Shown piece after piece: positions 1 through 11,272 of a DNA stretch of 64,000 nt. The notes below the pieces were generated by a model, which worked only from the letters and a program-made list of their open reading frames with translations, was not told the DNA's origin and ran no database searches. Location: assembly GCA_034638255.1 (NCBI GenBank), contig JAWPGT010000082.1, forward strand, positions 1 through 64,000, written 5' to 3'. A program made the translations under genes and the position numbers. Position 1 is the stretch's first letter. Every line of letters starts with the position of its first letter. This DNA is from Coprinus comatus. Its lineage: Eukaryota > Basidiomycota > Agaricomycetes > Agaricales > Agaricaceae.

Positions 1-1284
1 TCATCAAAAGAGACACGTGGTAGTAGAAGGTGAGAGTTGGTGGATGCAAGAGAAAGAGTAGTGTGGCAATCAGAGAGAGGTATTGTCGATGGTCAACCAG
101 CCGTGTCACTCACGCCAGTGACCGTCACATGGTATGACCATCTACCATCCAATACGGCCGTCGATGGTAAAATTAATATGGTTTATTATGGTACAATCTG
201 TACCGTCAACCATACCATATTGAGGCTACCTGATCGCTCTTACGGTACGGTACCATATACCGTATATGGGTGGCCTGTAAACCGTATTATACGGTTACGG
301 GCGGCAGCCCTACTCGACCCCCCCGTTTAAATGTCGTCGACGATTCTTTACAAGTTATCGATGATTCTCGATCCTTGTGGTTTACATATCATCAATCATT
401 CTCGATCCCCCGTTTACACGTCATAGATGTTTACACGTCGTTGACAATTCTTGATTCCGCTGTTTACAAGTCAAGGATGATTATTGATCCTCCCCGTTTA
501 CATGTCATCACTGATCCTGATTCTTAATCTATTTACAACGTCGATTTCATTAAAAAGCCTCCTTCGTGGTTTGTGTCATTGCAGGATCAGGTTGTAGATA
601 CATATGTTATTACAGAGGTACATTGTTCTTTGTTGTATATTCTTTTTTCTCTTAAAAATACATGTTTTACATCATGGTCTCATGTATGAATGTCAACGGC
701 TCGACTGCTGAATCATGATGTGAATGCCCATCTAGTAATCGGCCCGGTTTCACATGGTCTGACAAGACCTGGTGATGTGGCATCAGACCCAGGGTCCTCA
801 GGATCAGGGGCCATATATACCAGCCCAAGCACGAAAATGTTCTTTCTTATTTCCCCCCACCATCCCCCACCTTTGTCATCTCTGTATCCCCCTTGTTCAA
901 CATCTGCTTCATCATTCTCAAGACTTGGCTTATGTGTTAATCACTTGCTTGCTGCTTTACAATTCTGTCGTCATCTTTGATCCTCTTGTCGTCATCGTCA
1001 TCATCGTCTATGAACAGCCGGTTCCCTCGTCATTGTCTATGATCAACGTATGTTATTGGCCTTGTCACCATTCATCTTGGTGATCATCGTTGTCATCCAT
1101 GATCACCAGTATCCTCGTCGTCGTTATCTGTGTTGATCATTTTGTATTTATAGCATGTGCTATAATAAGGTGAGTACTATTTATAATGTAAATTTACTTC
1201 TATTCTTGGTATTTTTATTTCAGTCTTCCCATTTATTCTTCTACCTTGACAATGTCACACCAGAGGCAGCCCTGCATCATAATC
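1..1284. repeat. Repeat-rich intergenic DNA with degenerate tandem repeats
   Basis: No gene is recognised. Around 150-300 there are many short ACCGTA/TACGGT motifs, including a local palindrome near 240-270. From about 300 to 540 a degenerate 30-50 bp unit recurs, built on GTTTACA followed by CGTC/GTCAT and a GATTCTCGATCC-like segment. Around 960-1140 the sequence is rich in GTCATC-type triplets and TGATCA motifs. Open frames here are short and of low complexity, and I treat them as chance. Confidence 0.5.
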
Positions 1285-1840
1285 TTCATTCATGCTGAGG
1301 GCCCCAGCTATGAACATGATTGTGTGTGGTACTGGTGTTACCTTTCTTTGAAAGGTCTTTGTTACATAGGGACACATGTTGACTTGCCGCTTGTTTTGGA
1401 AATGTAGAGCTGGTGTTGATATTGTTGTTCTTATGCTGTTCCATCCTAATGTGCCTGGAGGTTTTGTACTTCCAGGGTTCCTCTTGTTCACAGGAGGAGG
1501 GGTGGGTGTGGGTTGTCCCTTGCCATTCAATGTGCTTCATGACTTCATGTTGTGAAGGTTTCTCTTGTTTGCAGGAGAAGGATGGTTGTTGAGGTGTCCC
1601 TTTATTATTATCATCATCAATGTGCTTGGAGGTTTTGTACTTCCAGGGTTCTTCCTGTTTGCAGGAAGAGATGGTGTGTTCTCTTTTCAATAACCATTTA
1701 TGTGCTTGGAGGTTTTGTACTTCCAAGATACCCCTTCTTTGGAGGAGGTAGGTGGTTGTTCTGGGTCTGGGGGCTATCTATTGTCCACTCTAATGTGCCT
1801 TGAGACTTTGTGTTTCAAGGGTTCTCTTGTTCACAAGGGA
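1285..1840. repeat. Tandem repeat of about 85 bp, roughly five to six diverged units
   Basis: Units begin near 1451, 1531, 1618, 1699 and 1790 with AATGTGC followed by TGGAGGTTTTGTACTTCCA and a TTGTTTGCAGGAGGAGG-like end. Each unit can form a small hairpin (TGGA...TCCA). Several units keep a length close to a multiple of three, so the minus strand from 1726 to 1286 stays open and would encode repeated CKQEEPWKYKTSKHI-like blocks. The plus strand is also partly open. Whether either strand is translated cannot be decided here. A repeat is the safe call. Confidence 0.7.
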
Positions 1841-2426
1841 GGAGGGATGATTTCTTCTTGTGTCTTCATCTTCAGTATGGTTCAACATCTGTTTTTGTAA
1901 GTACTTCTATTTCAATTCTACTTATCTAACTTTTGGCTTGTCTTATAGATTGTTGTGACAGGTATTGGGTGTTGACAAACTTGGTGAGTGTTAGTCTGTT
2001 AATCTATTCTATGCTAATCAGTGTTTTCTATGTTTTCTTGGGTGGGAGAGATTTAGAGTAGAAATGTAAGTTCAACTGTTTATTTGTTAGACAACTGATG
2101 TATTTGGGATTTCAGGTTGTTCACGAAATTGTGGTTTGTGGTTTACAAGCTTTAAGGTGATGTTTCTTTTACTTGTTCTTTATTTCTCATACTGATTCAT
2201 CATTCCAAGGTCTTAGGTAAAGTAGTATAGTTGTACATAGTATTTTTTTTTCATAGTATACATTTCTTTTGGAACATGTATTCCTTGTGGCTTGAGCACC
2301 CACAAGTAGTATATGTTTCATTTTCACTTTTAATATGAAGTTAGCTCAAACTTCTTATTGAAAGTGTTTTTAATCTTCTTTTTGACTTGTATTTGGTATG
2401 TATATAATTTTTTGCTAAAATGTCGT

Positions 2427-2444
2427 CCTAACCCTAACCCTAAA
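2427..2444. repeat. Short interstitial telomere-like tract
   Basis: The bases CCTAACCCTAACCCTAAA give nearly three copies of the CCCTAA (TTAGGG) telomere repeat found in most fungi. The tract is too short to be a chromosome end. It may be chance, or a scar of end repair. Confidence 0.5.
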
Positions 2445-2638
2445 TGCCATATTTTCGCACTTGTAACTATTATATTATAATGAAATATATTTTTAATATC
2501 ATATTTCTTCTTTAAGCATCTCTTCATTAAATTCAATATAAGATTCCTTTTATAGCTATCATTGATTGATTGATTGATTGATCTTTGATTCAAATACTTC
2601 AAGATTATATCTTTCATCCTCTAACTTATACCACCATC

Positions 2639-4328
2639 ATGCCTCCTTGAAAACGTTCTAAACTCTCTCTCAACAGTATTGATCTCTTTGATGGTGATCT
2701 TTCTTCTCTCGAAGAAGATGATTCTATGGAAGTTGATGGTCCTACTTCAAGCCATCAGACCACAACTTCTACAAATGACCACATTGTATAATATGTTTCT
2801 TTATTGTTTTCATTTAACTTACATGTTTATCTAGTATTGTTCTCTTTGTATGAATGGTGGAGATCTTATCTTTTGTGATACTTGTGATGGTGGAATCTGT
2901 AGAGATGTTTGTCTTCCCAACTTGGAAAGACAACACTTAAAGCAGAAGTTTACCTGCCCTCAATGTTGGATTAAGACTAATGGAGACTATGCTCCATATA
3001 AGGTTCATATTTTTAATTATTGATATTCCAAACCTAATCAGATATTTTTTAGCCTTTCGAAAATCTCAATCAAACTTTTCCACTCCAGTCCAATATCTTA
3101 TTTCAGTCCAAGTTCTCAACTGTTAATATTGATAATACTGCCATTGTTGTTTTTTGACTTTCATCTCTTAACCCAAAATCATGTGTCTCTACTTTGGCCT
3201 ATGGACATCTCCTATCCTATTTTCCAAGATCTAAAGGATCTCCTTATGGCTATTTGGAGTTAATTGAAATTAAAATCGATCTATCTGCAGATACTGCAGT
3301 TGAGAAACTCAAAAAGAGAATTGTGAAGCTTTGTACCAAACTAAAGAAGTAATTTTCTATTTTAATATTCAGAAATAAAATTATCTAACTATTTATTTAG
3401 ATTCAAACATTATATTTTTTTCCTCCATACACATTCTACTCCTGATACTGGGCTTATTTGGGTTGATCCTCCTCCCAACATGGAAGCTGTTCCAATTTCT
3501 GAGGTATAGATTTTACTCTTTTTCTTTTTTCATATACTAATAATGTTCTTAGTTATTTCCAATCATTTTCCCTCCATCTTTACTTAAAATAATTCAGAAA
3601 GATGAAACAGCCCTTTTGTTTTTTATTATGTGTGGTGGTCCTTTTCTCTCGGTAAAAGATAGGGCTAACATTCATCAACTTGTATCTCCGTAAGCATTAT
3701 TTTTAATTATTATCTCCTATCTCATTATTTTACTAGATACTTTTGGCTTTCTATGGCGTTTTTACAACTTGATTTTCACCCTGTCAACTGCAATCTCTTT
3801 ATCCTCCGATTTCTCCAACAAACACTTATCTTGGGCAGCAAAAACCTTTTTCCCAATATTCTTTACTCTGAATTTGATCTTGGACTTGGTACAGATTGTA
3901 TAATGTTGATCAAGAAAGACTCAGATGAAATTTGTTTCCTTCATTGGGGTAATAAACAATTCTGACCACTTGGCCATTACCTTCCAAACTCCTGTTCTTC
4001 TTGTCATGTTTTTAAACCATGGGTTCTTAGGAAGAATAAAGATGACAAGCCTATTACAAAATTAAAGAATATCAGCTAGGGTAAGATCTTTGTTTTTATC
4101 TTTGATATCTACTTATTTTCTATCCTAGATTTATCGCCCATTACCATATCTTGTGGTAATGCTACTTGTAATAATACTATAACATTTCATCCTATGCCAG
4201 GTTCAACTGAACTAGGTCTTATGAAAGAAAACCAGGATACAGGGATGGGAAGGATTCTTGGATTTTGGTTTTATAGGTATGAGAATTTAAGAGGAGAAAC
4301 CATTGATAAAACATTTTTTACATTGTAG
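2639..4328 (+). pseudogene. Decayed PHD-like zinc-finger protein gene of a KDZ-type locus
   Basis: The frame starts MPP-stop-KRSK at 2639, with TGA at 2648-2650. A later exon (about 2850-3000) encodes a PHD/RING-like cluster: GGDLIFCDTCDGGICRDVC, then CPQCW about 20 residues further on. Exons near 3430-3510, 3600-3690, 3753-4080 and 4140-4328 continue in the pattern of an uncharacterised Agaricomycete family, including a second Cys pair, CSSC, near 4000. Short introns separate them. TGA at 3963-3965 falls where that family has Arg (FRPxG-like), and TAG at 4077-4079 follows. Role unknown; a chromatin-reader or transposon-accessory function would be inference. It lies upstream of, and parallel to, the KDZ gene. 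Exon edges are approximate. Confidence 0.55.
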
Positions 4329-4407
4329 TTTTTTTGTTTGTTGAAAGTAGTTTTTTTAGTTTAAAAAAATGAAACAAATGTTGCTGTTTGGTTTATTACT
4401 AAGATAT

Positions 4408-5530
4408 CTAAGATGTCTGCTTTTCTATCTCTGCTAATTTAGCTCTTAATTCCTCCAAAAGCTCATCTTTTTTTAATATTTCCTCCTTTGCTTTTTCTAC
4501 TTCTTTTTTCGCCTTATCCAAATCTTTTGCCAATCCTTTTGTATCCCCCCTCCTTGCAACTACCATAGTATTAACCATTTGCCGAAACTTCTCAATAAAC
4601 TCAATTGTTTCTTCCTTTCCTTCTCTTCTATCTTGGTGAACTATAATGTGCATCCATAAGTGCACCACTTGATGGTTGTGAAAGAATAATAGTATATGAA
4701 TCAGTTTCTTGGGCAAACCGTTCTACCTAGAAAGAAAATTTTATTATTAATAGTTTAATAAGATTATGGGATTACATACTGATCCTATTAACTTGGGAAG
4801 TAAACAATTATATCTTTTACTTCGTTTTGTTGCATCTTGGATTAAAGGTCTTAATTCTCTTGGCCGTTTTATTTCTATCTTTTCTTAGTTTTATTATTAT
4901 TCAATAATAACAAAAAAACATACCCCATTTTTGATTTCCTTTCATTGCACCTTCTACATAGCCCAATCCATTACTATAACTTTTATTACCCCCTTTTTTA
5001 CCAAATAAATTTCCTGTTCCTCCAGGAGTTGGTGTATTCATAGTTGAGACTGTTGGAGTTGATGAGTCATCCGAATCATCATCAATATCATCATAGTCTG
5101 TTGAGCCTCTTGAATCTTCAGTTCCTGGTGTTTCAGACCAGTTTCTCATTTCTCTATTAGATAATGGAGTTCTTGGAACTGGAATATATGAGGATTGTAA
5201 TCCAGTTTGAGGAGTAGGAGAATCATGATGAGAGATATTATCCTCCTCTGGACTATCATCTCTCAATTCCGGACTTCCTTCCTCTTCTTGTCCATCTACT
5301 AATGCTTTTTCCAATACTTCCTATTAAAATATTAGACCTATTCATTTATAAAAGTAAAAATTCACCTGTGAAGTAAGAATCCTTCCCTTTTTTTTCCCAC
5401 TACATCCACAATTCTTTTTAAGTGGTCTATTTGGGCATATATGACATGTAGGAGGACAACAGGTCTTTTTAATACCAATAGGAGTATCAAGGATCTTTTG
5501 AGTTGGATGACGTTGTCTGGAAGAAGACAT
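4408..5530 (-). CDS. Small Cys-rich / coiled-coil hypothetical protein, three exons, possibly broken
   Basis: The start is ATG at 5530 (MSSSRQRHPTQK). Exon 1 ends near 5367 and holds a Cys cluster (CCPPTCHICPNRPLKKNCGC). A 46-nt intron (5321-5366) follows. Exon 2 (4924-5320) is acidic and Ser/Thr/Pro-rich. A second intron begins with GTATG at 4923. Exon 3 ends at 4408 in a strong coiled coil of KAKKEVEKAKEEILKKDELL type. The expected splice frame (VERFAQETDSYT...) does not join the coiled-coil frame without a shift near 4625, so the gene may be disrupted. It is divergent from the KDZ gene, with 77 bp between the starts, suggesting a shared promoter. I do not recognise the family. Confidence 0.45.
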
Positions 5531-5606
5531 GGTTGAACTTATGTAATTTGTATTACTATCTTTATACTCCATCTACTATTATGTTATATTCTCTATTCCT
5601 ACCTCT
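5531..5606. promoter_or_regulatory. Putative bidirectional promoter between divergent KDZ-locus genes
   Basis: Only 76 bp separate the two divergent start codons (minus gene at 5530, plus gene at 5607). The stretch is AT-rich. No specific factor site can be named; the call rests on the head-to-head arrangement. Confidence 0.3.
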
Positions 5607-8587
5607 ATGGGCAAAAGACGAAGACAAATCTCTAATGATTTTATATCTCTTTTATTACTGGAATCTCCTCCAGAACCATTTTCTTCTTTGACTACTCTAG
5701 ATGATCCTCTATCTGGTCCAAGTTCAACACCTCAGAAAAAACCACGTCATCAAAAACCTGGGTTCAAAAGAAGAAGAAAATCTATTTCTTTTAAATCCAC
5801 ATCTCAAGAACTTTCTAACCCTTTTGATCATCTTACAATAACTGGTATACCTACCTTTAATCTATCTTCAGAGCCTGAAGTACCAGATCAATATATACAA
5901 GATGATATATTTGGACTACCAACTCCTCAAGATACCTATGATGAATTTGTCAATGGAGTTTTAACTAAGGCAATTCCTTTCCATTGACTTACATCAAATA
6001 TATACATTGTTCCAGGTTGGGATGCAAAATCATCTATTCTAAAGATATGTATTAATACTTAAATAATACATTCTATTTCTAAACCTATAATAGGATCAAT
6101 GGTTTCATTTACAAATGGATTATTCTTCAAGCCCTCCTATACCTGTTTATTATTGTGGTCAAGGAATATTAACCAATAACTGCGTTCACACAAGATTTTT
6201 ATTACAATATCCTAATAAGTTTGAAGATCCTGAAGGTTAAATTCTATTCTAAAGTTATTTTATCATAACTCAAGTTATATTTTAGATATTGACTCTGATG
6301 TTATTATTTTCCTATGAGAAAGGATTGAATTTGGATTTCTTAATCTTTTTTCAGTATCATCAAAAAAGGATCCCAATGCTGTTAAAGGTCGCACTATTAC
6401 TTCTTATAAGGGTCCTGATAATGGCCTTGGAACTTGGAGTTGCAATAAAGATCCTGGAACCAAATGTACTCATATACAAAGATCAATACTCTATTTCAAT
6501 GGAAATGGATTTTCTGCATCTCAAGATCCTAATAATAGAGGTGAAAACATTTATTAAACATTTTATGATTTATTAATAAGGTTTATCTCTAGATAATCTT
6601 TCTATTCCTATTGTAGGGATTAAAGACAATAAACCCATTTCATATCAACCTATATTACCTCCTTTATCATTCCGGATTCCTACCGACAATATTGCCCTAT
6701 ATTCTGAAGCACCTCCTGTTACCAACCTTCCACCTCTTCTTTCCTTGAACAATTTCTCCAAATGTTCCTGTGAACAAGAATATATGAAAGTACATCCTAC
6801 CTATGAGTTGGATTGTATTGTCTATACTCTTACAAAATCAATTGCTACAAGAATTCAACTTCAAAAATGCCCAAGCTGTTCTAAAAGTCGTTATCAAGCA
6901 ATTGGACCAGATTATAGGGAATATGGAATCTTTAATCTCAACAACCACTCTTTATTCTCCCATAACCTTCTTGAAGACTATACTATCTCCTATGCAACCT
7001 CTGAAACTCCTTTTATCTCTTAGGTAAAAGTAGTGTCTTCAAGATATCAGAAATACCAAAGCTCTCTATCTTTTGTGGATGAAAAGACTTTTCGTTCTGC
7101 TTGGTTTGGATATGCTTCTCTTCTTTTATTAGAAGAAGATATGAAATGTCCTCAATGTAAAGATATTCCAGAGACTATAATTTGGGATGGAGTTACACTT
7201 GCCTTCAGCAAAAAACATCTTCAACAATCTCTCCATCCTCCAACCTCTATTCATCCCAATGCTCCTATACAAAATTGCTTATATATTCGTAACCAGGCTT
7301 TTATTGAAAATTCTGATTGTAGAAAACTATTAAGATCTACATTTTCAGAACCTTTATGTCTTACTCCTCCTTCCAAAAACTTGCTTTCTGATAATGATTC
7401 TTCTGAGGATGAATCTCATACCACAATTACCAAAAATCTTCAAAAACTAATTACAAGACTTGAAAATCTCCCTATCCTTCAAGATATGCTTAATAAAGAA
7501 AACCAATCTTTGGGTTTACTTTTTAAATGATATTGCACTACAAGTGCAATATCAAAACATAATAATCAATGTCCAAAAGAAGTTGTTTCATTTTTTTACC
7601 AGGTATTTTATCAATTCTTGATTAACTGTTATCAATACTATTCTCATATTGAATAGTTAGGAAGTAATGACTCTGCTCTTCAAGTTATTAACTGACCAGC
7701 ATTGTTATTATTGGGAGACTTTATCAATGATCCTACTCAAAAAACAAATTTCGATGATTTGTGTTGTATTCCATCCTTATTTTGGCTTCTAAACTATGAA
7801 AGAAAACAACAACCATATTGGGATAACTCTATTCTTGGGGTTTGTTCTTGGATGAACAAAAGATGTAAAGGATTGATGGAAAAGATAATTAAATATCCTT
7901 GTCCCAAGATTATAGATAATATTGAAAAAACTGAAGGTGGATGGCAAAAGGTATTTTTTATATTATAACTACCTTATTTTTTTTACTAAATTTCTATAGA
8001 GTGGATGTAAATATAGTTTACCCCAAATTCGTTATAGACCTCAATATCCTGGTCTTAAACATGAAGCTGGAAATGAGCCAAAAGACAGAGGTGGAAAATG
8101 TAATAAATATTACAGCACTTATGGAGAATCTGGCTTAACTGGAGGAATTATGTGTGCATGGTGCACTCATTCTATTTGCTATGGATATCATTGTATTCCT
8201 TCAAGCGAAGGAAGAAATGATGTATTTTCAGCAATGGTTACAAGATGGCCAAAAGCTCCCAAATATGTTATTTATGATTTTGCTTGCCAGCTTGGACCTT
8301 ATTGTCATTTAAGAGAGCCTGACTTTTTTATGGATACCCTATTTCTCATTGATAATTTTCATTCTACAGGTCATAAATCTTGTAGTGCAGCCTATTTTCT
8401 TAAAACATATTCTTCTAGCCAACCATCATTAGGAAAAATCAACTCTAGTGCAGCAGAATGTGGAAATGGAGGACTTACAAGAATTAGAAAATCAGTTAGA
8501 TATATGGGGCAAGAAAGAGCAATTATATATACTGCAGTTTTTCTATCATTATGGAACAGAAGTAGAATATTGAATCTTTTGAAGTAA
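5607..8587 (+). pseudogene. KDZ-transposase-associated cysteine-cluster protein, decayed
   Basis: ATG at 5607 opens a basic, Ser/Pro-rich N-terminus. After short introns come a Cys/His block (about 6360-6550, WSCNKDPGTKCTHIQ), a second Cys block from 6745 (CSCEQE...CPSC), a CPQC...TIIWDGVTLAFSKKHL segment (7140-7230) and the KDZ-like C-terminus (8090-8587) with GGIMCAWCTHSICYGYHCIP, YDFACQLGPYCHLREPDFF and SSAAECGNGGL. This matches the Agaricomycete CxC/KDZ family as I remember it; KDZ proteins are thought to be DDE-type transposases. In-frame stops lie at 5985 (TGA), 7021 (TAG, where the family has Trp), 7528 (TGA) and 7693 (TGA). The expected donor near 6045 reads ATATGT instead of GTATGT. 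The intron at 7603-7656 is intact. Confidence 0.75.
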
Positions 8588-8649
8588 AATATAATAGTTT
8601 GATATTCTAATAAAAAATATACTATATATATTGTGTCTAGAAAACTTGA

Positions 8650-9172
8650 GTCTTTAGAAGAATCCTACTAAAGAAGTTATATGTTTAGTAGAATTCTGCT
8701 AAAGAATATGTGTTCTTTAGTAGGATTCTACTAAACATATGTGTTGTTTAGTAGAAATCTACTAAACATATGTGTTTTTTAGTAGAATCCTACTAAAGGT
8801 ATAAGTTCTTTAGTAGATTTCTACTAAACATATGAGTTCTTTAGCAGGATTCTACTAAACATGTGTTTTTTAGTAGAATCCTACTAAAGGTATGAGTTCT
8901 TTAGTAGAATTCTGCTAAACCTATGTGTTCTTTAGTAGGATTCTACTAAACATATGTGTTTTTTAGTAGAATTCTACTAAAGAAGTATGAGTTCTTTAGT
9001 AGAATTCTACTAAAAAAACACATATGTTTAGTAGAATCCTACTAAAGAACACATAGGTTTAGCAGAATTCTACTAAAGAACACGTAGGTTTAGCAGAAAT
9101 CTACTAAAGAACTCATACCTTTAGTAGGATTCTACTAAAGAACACGGAGGTTTAGCAGAATTCTACTACAAC
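8650..9172. repeat. Palindromic repeat array with inverted halves
   Basis: About 17 copies of a 20-bp palindrome near TTTAGTAGAATTCTACTAAA recur every ~31 bp. Left of about 8990 the linkers read CATATGTGTTC or GGTATGAGTTC; to the right they are the reverse complements (GAACACATATG, GAACTCATACC) in mirrored order. Segments 8920-8982 and 8995-9057 are near-perfect inverted copies about 62 bp long. The array directly follows the KDZ pseudogene and could be its terminal structure or an independent satellite. Confidence 0.85.
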
Positions 9173-9400
9173 TTATTTTTTTTTTTTGCATATGACAAAA
9201 CTAAAGGTGTAGAAAATCATCATTAATCATGAAAAAATGTGTCATATAATAATAATGGGTATATATATACAGACATATGTACAATAAAAGGCACATACAT
9301 ATGTATAATGAAAGGAACATACGTATGTACCCAATTAAAACAACTAGTGGTACCCTTTTATAACAACTAGTGGTACCTATTTGTTACCACTTTTGGGTCG
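9173..9400. other. AT-rich spacer, no gene
   Basis: A poly-T tract lies near 9178, runs of ATATG/CATATG lie at 9230-9320, and an AACTAGTGGTACC motif occurs twice at 9342-9377. No copia 3' LTR could be recognised next to the truncated reverse transcriptase. Confidence 0.5.
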
Positions 9401-11272
9401 TCAGCTACCTGACACAGCTTGACGGCAGCTATCAGAAAGTGCCATATATTCAGCCTTGGTAGAGGACAAGGCAACTGTCTTTTGCGATCGACTGACCCAT
9501 ACTACTGGGCAGGAGGCTAGAGATGTGAAGTAGCCTGTCTGAGAACAATGGTCCATTGGATCACTATCCCAATCTGAATCACTATAGGTGATAAAACCTT
9601 CACCTTTTCCTCCATCAAGCACCATGTGGTATTCTTTGGTAGCGAGAAGGTATTGGCAAATGTATAGAGCATGTTTGAGATGCTCTTCAGTAGGGTTGTG
9701 AGCATGTTGACTCAATTTAGTAACTGCAAACCCAATGTCCAGGCGAGTTCCAATCATCAAGTACAACAGTGATCCAATCACCTGTTGGTAGCGTGTTCAA
9801 AGCATGGCATTGACAGGACTGGTGTTAGGAACAGCATGGTAACCTTCTGGCAGCGGAGTTCATGCCGGTTTGGTTTCTCTGCCTGCACCGTCAATCTTAA
9901 ATCGTTCAAGGATCTTTTGTAAGTAAAAAGCTTGATCCAAGAAGATTTTTCGATTCTTCCTATCACAGCGGATATGCATGCCTAGAAATTCTTTAACTTC
10001 ACCAGCATCACAGCATTCCCAATGCTTCATGAACTTCCCTTTTAACTTTTTAAGTAGGGCGGAGTCATTTCCCATGAATAGTACATCATCAACATAGACA
10101 ACGGCAATGCAGATCTTGCCAGTTTTCTTGTATCCAGTTTTCTGTACAAGTATGCTGTCTTTACATCAACAGCCTCAATATCCCAATCATTTAAAGTTGC
10201 TAAGCCAAGAAGGATATGAGTAGACTCATAGTGTACTACTGGAGAAAATAGTTCATCAAAGTCGATACCTTCGACTTGAGAGAAACCTTTTGCCATGAGA
10301 CAAGCATGTTTCCGGCCATCTCCTTTGACATTGAAAACCCATCGGTTTTGAATAGCTTTCCTCCCCTTAGGGAGATCCACGATTTCATATACCTTGTGCT
10401 TTTTAAGCACTGTCAACTCTTCTTTGCATGCTTCCAGCCATTTTTGTCTTTCTTCTGGATCAAGTTTACCAAGATCACGGAATTGAACAGGGATTTTTGC
10501 AGCATTACTATGTGCAAGTTTGGCTTTTGTCAGCAAAATATTAATCCATTCTAACCCCCCTTCCCTGGAAAGCCATTGTTGCATTTCATCCTCATCTTCA
10601 GGAGGTACAGCAGGATTGCGCTCCCCTTGACTCTCCATCCAATGTTTATAGTTTTCACCATATTGCTCAAGCTGTCGGTGAGCTTCTTTGTCAGATAGAT
10701 TCTGAGGTCTGCCACGAGGCATTCTGAACCGGTTTGATGGACCAGGTTCTTCCAGAGAAATAGTATCATAATCACAGAGAATTTCAGATGGATGCTTTTG
10801 TCCGTAAGCATTATCGGGTCTTTCCGGGACTTTTCATTCATGGCCAGAATGGCGCAGTTCAAAAGAAGGACCTTCTTGAGCATGTTTTGGTAATGGACGT
10901 TGTGCTCTTTCAGGTTGAGACCTTGGTGTCTCAGGCAGATGATAATGATCTATGATCGTGATTGTGATCATCATGGTAGTGGTGATCGAGGGAGTCCTCA
11001 CTCACATAACTCAATCTGTCATCTTCATCTTCTGTTTCGACTTTTGGTCATCTGGAGGGAGATTTAGGAGGAGGAGTTGGAGGAGGTGGGAAAGAGGGAT
11101 CGCGAGCTGGTGGGGCAGGTAGGTCTGAAGGTCAAGTAGGGTTACTCGGTGTCTTTGGAGGAATAGCAGGGGGATCTACTGGGAAGTCGAAATAATCTGT
11201 ATCTGATCCATCATCTGACATTCCATCAAAGAGGTCATCAGGAGGATTTGGAGGGGTTCGTAGATCTCTACG
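9401..11272 (-). pseudogene. Copia reverse transcriptase / RNase H, internally deleted
   Basis: From about 10722 the minus strand encodes the copia RT entry (W..A..EEL..L..H...E.V.LP.GRK, then NRWVFNVKGDG, GFSQVEGIDFDELFSPV and VDVKTAYLY). After AYLY-KLD the sequence jumps to the YVDDVLFMGND catalytic block near 10080-10100. The palm region between them, about 80-90 residues in intact elements, is missing, and the frame shifts at the junction. Downstream come connection sequence and an RNase H end (KTVALSSTKAEYMALSDSCRQAV). TGA stops at 9860-9862 and 9797-9799 fall where copia has Arg (AR-TPLP and LR-TRYQ contexts). Upstream of 10722 is a Pro-rich linker with further TGA codons near 11049 and 11131. 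Confidence 0.8.

Noticed and set aside
8650..9172. Regularly spaced repeats resembling a CRISPR array
   Set aside because: Repeats are 20-bp palindromes with short, recurring and mirrored linkers, not unique spacers. The DNA is eukaryotic and no cas genes are present.
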